From CAZKEW01 sp964558915 (GTDB lineage Bacteria > Acidobacteriota > Aminicenantia > Aminicenantales > UBA8522), in contig CAZLFV010000031.1 of assembly GCA_964558915.1 (NCBI GenBank), positions 1 to 26,248 of the forward strand: a stretch of 26,248 nucleotides of DNA, read 5' to 3'. Both the position numbers and the translations under genes were made by a program. The notes under the pieces are model-generated. The model was not told the DNA's origin, ran no database searches, and saw only the letters and a list, made by a program, of their open reading frames with translations. Positions 22,909-26,248 of the stretch are shown piece after piece; the stretch's first letter is position 1; each line of letters begins with the position of its first letter.

Positions 22909-22914
22909 TATTAT
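22909..22914 (+). promoter_or_regulatory. -10-like box of the DUF374 gene, leaderless arrangement
   Basis: TATTAT (22909-22914) lies 8 nt before the ATG at 22923, with no Shine-Dalgarno sequence between them. The -35 region is T-rich but not consensus. Confidence 0.4.
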
Positions 22915-22922
22915 GATGGGCA

Positions 22923-23591
22923 ATGTCCGCATGGGAAGAGCTGCGCTGGAATATTATCGGCGTTCTGGGACGGATGTTCCTGCGTTTCTGGTGGATGTCT
23001 TGCCCGCTCAAGGTTGTGGGCGAGGACGAATATCTTCGCCTGAGAAAAAGTAAAAAACCGGTCATCATCTTGGTCTGGCATGGCCGGCTGTTTTTGGTCC
23101 CCCCGTTTTTCCGGGGGCGAGGGGTCAGCGCTCTTGTCAGTCCAAGCCAAGACGGAGAGATCCTCATGCGGATTGGGTCAAAATGGGGTTTCAAAATCTT
23201 TCGCGGTTCGAGTTCCCATTCCATCGTCCGGGCTTGGGTCGAGATGAAGAAGGAGCTCGAGAATGGAGGCGAATTGATCATCGTCCCCGATGGGCCCCGC
23301 GGGCCCTATCACACCCTTAAAGCCGGATGCCTGAAATTGGCCAGGGAAACCGGGGCTCTTCTCGTGCCGTTCTCTTTTTCGGCCGCGAGGAAAAAGTTCC
23401 TGAAAAGCTGGGACAGATTCTTGTTCTATTATCCCTTCTCAAAAATCGTCGCTATCTACGGAAACCCCATCGCCATCGACTCCGGCATGGATGAAGAGCA
23501 GACCGAGAAGGAACGTGCCAGGGTCGAACGCGTGCTCATCGAGCTCGATGAAGAAGCCGATGGCTATTTTAGCCCGAAACCGGCGGAGTGA
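22923..23591 (+). CDS. DUF374 / lysophospholipid acyltransferase family protein
   Basis: The 222-residue product matches the DUF374 family, related to lysophospholipid and lauroyl acyltransferases. VIILVWHGRLFLVPPFF holds the conserved HGR (His53). ALVSPSQDGEILMRIGSKWGFKIFRGSSSHSIVRA and LIIVPDGPRGPYHTLKAGCLKLARETGALLVPFSFSA (DGPRGP at about 124-129) follow. An N-terminal hydrophobic helix suggests association with the inner membrane. Its likely role is acyl transfer to a lipid A or phospholipid precursor, which is inference from the superfamily. It stands alone between two intergenic gaps. Confidence 0.9.
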   Translation: MSAWEELRWNIIGVLGRMFLRFWWMSCPLKVVGEDEYLRLRKSKKPVIILVWHGRLFLVPPFFRGRGVSALVSPSQDGEILMRIGSKWGFKIFRGSSSHSIVRAWVEMKKELENGGELIIVPDGPRGPYHTLKAGCLKLARETGALLVPFSFSAARKKFLKSWDRFLFYYPFSKIVAIYGNPIAIDSGMDEEQTEKERARVERVLIELDEEADGYFSPKPAE

Positions 23592-23600
23592 GGATTTTCC

Positions 23601-23629
23601 TTGCCCTCATTCCCGCTTTATGCTATAAG
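23601..23629 (+). promoter_or_regulatory. Promoter of the exported TPR gene
   Basis: TTGCCC (23601-23606), a 17-nt spacer and TATAAG (23624-23629) are followed by AGGAGGG about 16 nt later and the ATG at 23656. This gene therefore has a normal short leader with a ribosome binding site, unlike its neighbours. Confidence 0.65.
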
Positions 23630-23655
23630 ATTAAACAAAAAATCAGGAGGGTGAA

Positions 23656-24453
23656 ATGAATCAAAGATGCGCCATGCAAGCTGTTTTCGTGACCCTAATT
23701 TTGGCGGCAGCCTTTATTGGCTATGGGCAGACGGCCGCAGACAACATCCGCCAGGGAGACGAATACTATGCCCAATTTGATGATGCCAAAGCTCTAGATG
23801 AGTATGCCCTGGCTGTCAAGGCCGAACCAGGGAATTATGAAGCTCTCTGGAAGCTTTCCCGGGCTTATCTTGATGTCGGCGACCGCATTGACACGAAAGA
23901 GAAAGATGCGGCCGACAGGCAGACGAAAATGTACCTCGAGTCAGAGGCGTATGCGCGGCAGGCGGTCAAGGCGAACCCTGAAGATACCTGGGGGCACTTC
24001 TTTCTCTCCGCAGCCTTGGGCAAACACGCACTCCTCTTAGGCAAAAAACAACAAATCGCCATGTCAAAGGAGATTAGAACGGAGATTGAGAAAGCGATCG
24101 CCCTTGACCCAAAAAATGACCTCGCCTATCACGCCCTGGGTCGATGGGAACGCCGCATGGCTGAGATCGGCGGGGCGAAGCGATTTTTTGGGAGCATCAT
24201 CTATGGATCCATTCCCAAGGGGTCATTCGATGAGGCGGTTAAGGATTTCCAAAAGGCTATCGAGCTGAATCCGAACTACACCAATCATTATCTTGAACTG
24301 GGCCGGAGCTATCTGTCGCTGAAGAAATATGACCTGGCTGCCCAGGAATTCCAGAAAACTCTGGACTGCCCGATCACGACATCCAAGTGCGAGAGCTATA
24401 AACAGGAAGCACAGCAGGAACTGGACAATCTGAAGAAAAAGCCGAAGTCATAA
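23656..24453 (+). CDS. Exported TPR-repeat protein
   Basis: The 265-residue product has a signal peptide (AVFVTLILAAAFIGYGQT). TPR-type helical repeats follow: DNIRQGDEYYAQFDDAKALDEYALAVKAEPGNYEALWKLSRAYLD, EAYARQAVKANPEDTWGHFFLSAALG, ALDPKNDLAYHALGRWERRMAEIGGAKRFFG and EAVKDFQKAIELNPNYTNHYLELGRSYLSLKKYDLAAQEFQKTL. The layout, with a non-canonical middle and a final canonical TPR, resembles the regulator-of-microtubule-dynamics-like TPR family found in bacteria and eukaryotes. That match is from memory. AGGAGGG fixes the start. Its 3' end overlaps the convergent AMMECR1 gene by 6 nt. Confidence 0.87.
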   Translation: MNQRCAMQAVFVTLILAAAFIGYGQTAADNIRQGDEYYAQFDDAKALDEYALAVKAEPGNYEALWKLSRAYLDVGDRIDTKEKDAADRQTKMYLESEAYARQAVKANPEDTWGHFFLSAALGKHALLLGKKQQIAMSKEIRTEIEKAIALDPKNDLAYHALGRWERRMAEIGGAKRFFGSIIYGSIPKGSFDEAVKDFQKAIELNPNYTNHYLELGRSYLSLKKYDLAAQEFQKTLDCPITTSKCESYKQEAQQELDNLKKKPKS

Positions 24454-24996
24454 TTCGGAAAAGACCTGAGCCTGGAAGACTTCGAGGTTAACCCCCCTTT
24501 TCCATTCATCCTCGTCGAGGCCGGCTTTAAGACAGCAGTGGCGAACGTATGTTTCCAGGTCCCAGTTGTATTCCAGGGGAACTTGAGGTAGCAGAAGTCC
24601 CTTATAAGGCCCCTTGGAAACTATAACCCCGTGCTTCCCCACCTCGATTTCTTTGACGTCTTTAATGGGTTCTGGAAGGGTGAGCACCGATATTTCAATG
24701 TGTGTCCGGGGAAGCTCCTCGCCGGTCAGGGGTGAAAATCGCAAGTCCTGGGTTGCTGCCGCAATGGCCAGTTCGATAATCGTTTCATAGAGCGGCTTGA
24801 AGGGGAGAACATAGCCGATGCAGCCACGGAGATGGCCGTCGACTTTGAGAGTGACAAAAGCGCCTCTTTTTTCGATCAGTTTATCGTTATCCACCTTTGT
24901 TTTGAGTCGCTTCCCTGTCTTAAAATAATGTTCCAGAGTCCGGCGCGCGAGGCCGAGAAGGAATTCTTGTTCGTCCTTATCTAAAAGGTCTTTCAT
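24448..24996 (-). CDS. AMMECR1 domain protein (AmmeMemoRadiSam system protein A type)
   Basis: The 182-residue product matches AMMECR1 over its whole length: RGAFVTLKVDGHLRGCIGYVLPFKPLYETIIELAIAAATQDLRFSPLTGEEL with the signature LRGCIG (residues 56-61), then IEISVLTLPEPI, GKHGVIVSKGPYKGLLLPQVPLEYNWDLETYVRHCCLKAGL and VNLEVFQAQVF. Bacterial members usually sit beside a Memo-like protein and a radical SAM enzyme. Neither is in this window, so it may act alone or with its neighbours. The ATG overlaps the stop of the JAB-like gene (ATGA), so the two are translationally coupled. The biochemical function is not known. Confidence 0.93.
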   Translation of the reverse strand: MKDLLDKDEQEFLLGLARRTLEHYFKTGKRLKTKVDNDKLIEKRGAFVTLKVDGHLRGCIGYVLPFKPLYETIIELAIAAATQDLRFSPLTGEELPRTHIEISVLTLPEPIKDVKEIEVGKHGVIVSKGPYKGLLLPQVPLEYNWDLETYVRHCCLKAGLDEDEWKRGVNLEVFQAQVFSEL

Positions 24997-25394
24997 CCTT
25001 TCTCCTTTATTGGTGTATGCAAAGCGATGGGCCGAAGAAAAAATGAATCCTTGTATTCAATGACATGGGGCTCGAGATTCCATCGGTTCTTGGGCCGGAG
25101 ACTGATCCGGAGAAAGACTTTCCCGTAGGCGAAGGGCCGGAGAACCGCAGGCGCTTTTTTGGAGCCCGAGGTGAAGGAATAGAACCCGATGATTTTGCCG
25201 CTGAAAAGCTGGTCGAGTATCCAAAAATTCCGTTCGGAAGAAAAAAAATGTACTCGGGATGGATAAACCTGCTCGACAATGAACCTCTGCCCCCTCTTGT
25301 GTCCGAGCAATAAACCGCCCTGCCCTTTCCCCTGGCCTTCAAGGGCGTGAGCCCGAAGATGAAGAATAGCCTCATCGGATAGAAAAACATCCAT
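24993..25394 (-). CDS. JAB/MPN-like protein lacking metal-binding residues (tentative)
   Basis: The 133-residue product resembles the core of the JAB/MPN (JAMM) peptidase fold: an N-terminal helix (SDEAILHLRAHALEG), strand GQGGLLLGHKRGQRFIVEQVYP and strand IIGFYSFTSGSKKAPAVLRPF. In active JAMM enzymes the first strand is preceded by Glu and the second reads GWxHSHP with a later Asp. Here the Glu is missing (GKGQGG) and the histidines are replaced (GFYSFTSG). If the fold is right, it is an inactive scaffold-type MPN. It is coupled to AMMECR1 by an ATGA overlap. TATAAT lies 6 nt before its ATG. It could also be an unrelated fold, since the resemblance is only over these strands. Confidence 0.65.
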   Translation of the reverse strand: MDVFLSDEAILHLRAHALEGQGKGQGGLLLGHKRGQRFIVEQVYPSRVHFFSSERNFWILDQLFSGKIIGFYSFTSGSKKAPAVLRPFAYGKVFLRISLRPKNRWNLEPHVIEYKDSFFLRPIALHTPIKEKG

Positions 25395-25400
25395 AAAAAA

Positions 25401-25406
25401 ATTATA
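25401..25406 (-). promoter_or_regulatory. -10 box of the JAB-like gene, leaderless arrangement
   Basis: TATAAT (minus strand 25406-25401) abuts the methyltransferase stop codon and is followed by six Ts and the ATG at 25394. Transcription would begin at the ATG itself. The -35 region, inside the methyltransferase gene, is not consensus. Confidence 0.45.
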
Positions 25407-26201
25407 TCAAATTTTCCTGGCCCAAACCATCAGACTATAGCCCTTCTCAAAAAAGAGCAGAGTGTCCAATCGGGAAACGAGCCAGACCAAAGGGTAAAGG
25501 AGCGAATAAAGAGCAAACGGCTTTTTCTGGGCGTTGAACTCCTCAAGCGAGGCGGGACGGATGTGGCCATCGCGCCTCGTTGCGGCGGGCTTTGGGGCGA
25601 GAATCTTGATGTAGGCCAAATTGAGGATTAGCTCAAGAAACTCCGAAAAAAACCGGGAGTAGGTCACTGAGTTTTCTATAGTCAGACGGGCCCGCCGGAG
25701 CTTCGCTTCAAGCTGGCCGGTAGCATAGCCTTCTCTTTTGTGACCGAAATATTCAAGTTTGAGGCCGAGGGCCGAGCGGAGTTTGTGGAGCAGAAAGAGC
25801 TCTCCGGTGTGAGGCGTGACCAGGATTGTTTGGCCGCCCTTCTTGAGCACCCGGGCCATTTCCTCGAGAGCGCGGTCGTCGTCTTCGAGGTGTTCCAGGT
25901 AATCCAGACAGAGAACAAGGTCGAAAGATTGGGTTTTGAAGGGAAGGGCTTCCCCAGAGAGTTGGACCAAGTCCTTACGAAGTATCTCCTTGGCGGCCTT
26001 CAGGTTGGCCATATCCGCATCGGCGCTCACCCAGAACCCGCCCTTGCGCCTGACAAAATAGCTCAGGGTACCCTGGGCGCAGCCGAGATCCAGGGCGACC
26101 CGAGAAGGACGGAAGGGAAGAGTCCGCTCGAGGATTCGGAGCTTGTCTTTTTTCTTCAGGGACCTTTTGACGAGCTGAAGCTGCCAAGGCTCTGCATTCA
26201 T
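25407..26201 (-). CDS. Class I SAM-dependent methyltransferase
   Basis: The 264-residue product has the Rossmann-type methyltransferase motifs: motif I LDLGCAQGTLSYF (residues 37-49), acidic end of strand 2 in VSADADMANLKAAKE, motif II/III region LSGEALPFKTQSFDLVLCLDYLEHLEDDDRALEEMARVLKKGGQTILVTPH. The domain fits the Methyltransf_11 type. A C-terminal region of about 90 residues includes a hydrophobic segment (FALYSLLYPLVWLVSRLDTLLFF) that may touch the membrane. The substrate is unknown. Similar proteins act on lipids, quinones or sugars. It is the first gene of the minus-strand trio and has a promoter directly before the ATG. Confidence 0.9.
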   Translation of the reverse strand: MNAEPWQLQLVKRSLKKKDKLRILERTLPFRPSRVALDLGCAQGTLSYFVRRKGGFWVSADADMANLKAAKEILRKDLVQLSGEALPFKTQSFDLVLCLDYLEHLEDDDRALEEMARVLKKGGQTILVTPHTGELFLLHKLRSALGLKLEYFGHKREGYATGQLEAKLRRARLTIENSVTYSRFFSEFLELILNLAYIKILAPKPAATRRDGHIRPASLEEFNAQKKPFALYSLLYPLVWLVSRLDTLLFFEKGYSLMVWARKI

Positions 26202-26209
26202 CGGTTGGG

Positions 26210-26238
26210 ATTATATTTTTTCCCCTGCAAAAACACAA
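26210..26238 (-). promoter_or_regulatory. Promoter of the methyltransferase gene, leaderless arrangement
   Basis: On the minus strand TTGTGT (26238-26233), a 17-nt spacer and TATAAT (26215-26210) precede the ATG at 26201 by 8 nt, with no Shine-Dalgarno sequence. Confidence 0.6.
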
Positions 26239-26248
26239 GAGAATGTGT

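Noticed and set aside
1..26248. Phage-defence island, CRISPR array, transposase or integrase
   Set aside because: I looked for regular direct repeats, DDE or recombinase signatures and nuclease/NTPase defence gene pairs on both strands and found none.

Overview
The window looks like a chromosomal segment of a diderm (Gram-negative) bacterium. LolA, signal-peptide proteins and lipobox lipoproteins all point to an outer membrane. The gene content (secreted NTF2-like proteins, a DUF1579 protein, S9 and M19 peptidases, and an ECF sigma / anti-sigma / beta-helix membrane protein operon) resembles Acidobacteriota-type lineages such as Candidatus Aminicenantes. That placement is inferred from gene content only. 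I see no rRNA, tRNA, CRISPR array, transposase or phage gene.

Region 1 (1-8900) is accessory and secretory. It holds three NTF2-fold secreted or lipoproteins, a small conserved protein, a large secreted S9 peptidase, a membrane-anchored unknown, a DUF1579 protein and a DUF1801 protein. It also shows decay. The M19 dipeptidase (5332-6103) and the creatininase-family gene (8306-8886, minus) have each lost their middle and continue in another frame. A 13-codon relic of a paralogue's C-terminus (964-1002) follows the first gene, whose leader is a diverged copy of the leader of the gene at 1399.

Region 2 (8900-14550) is a housekeeping block. tmRNA (ssrA, with a perfect consensus promoter) is followed 20 nt later by a secreted N-acetylmuramoyl-L-alanine amidase, a GerMN protein and the GTPase Der, then a TPR lipoprotein and a rhomboid protease.

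Region 3 (14550-18500) starts with a GC-rich, highly self-complementary 252-nt element bounded by 22-bp inverted repeats. I cannot assign it to a known family, and it is the best candidate here for something undescribed. The translation operon rplM-rpsI-rpsB-tsf-pyrH-frr follows.

Region 4 (18500-26248) holds a minus-strand envelope-stress-like set (lolA, ECF sigma, anti-sigma, beta-helix membrane protein, the last three joined by ATGA overlaps). It continues with a divergent sodium:solute symporter, a DUF374 acyltransferase, a TPR protein and a minus-strand trio: SAM methyltransferase, a JAB/MPN-like protein without the metal-binding residues, and AMMECR1. Five genes here have a -10-like hexamer 6-9 nt before the start codon and no Shine-Dalgarno sequence, which suggests leaderless mRNAs. 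Genes elsewhere in the window mostly have strong AGGAGG sites.
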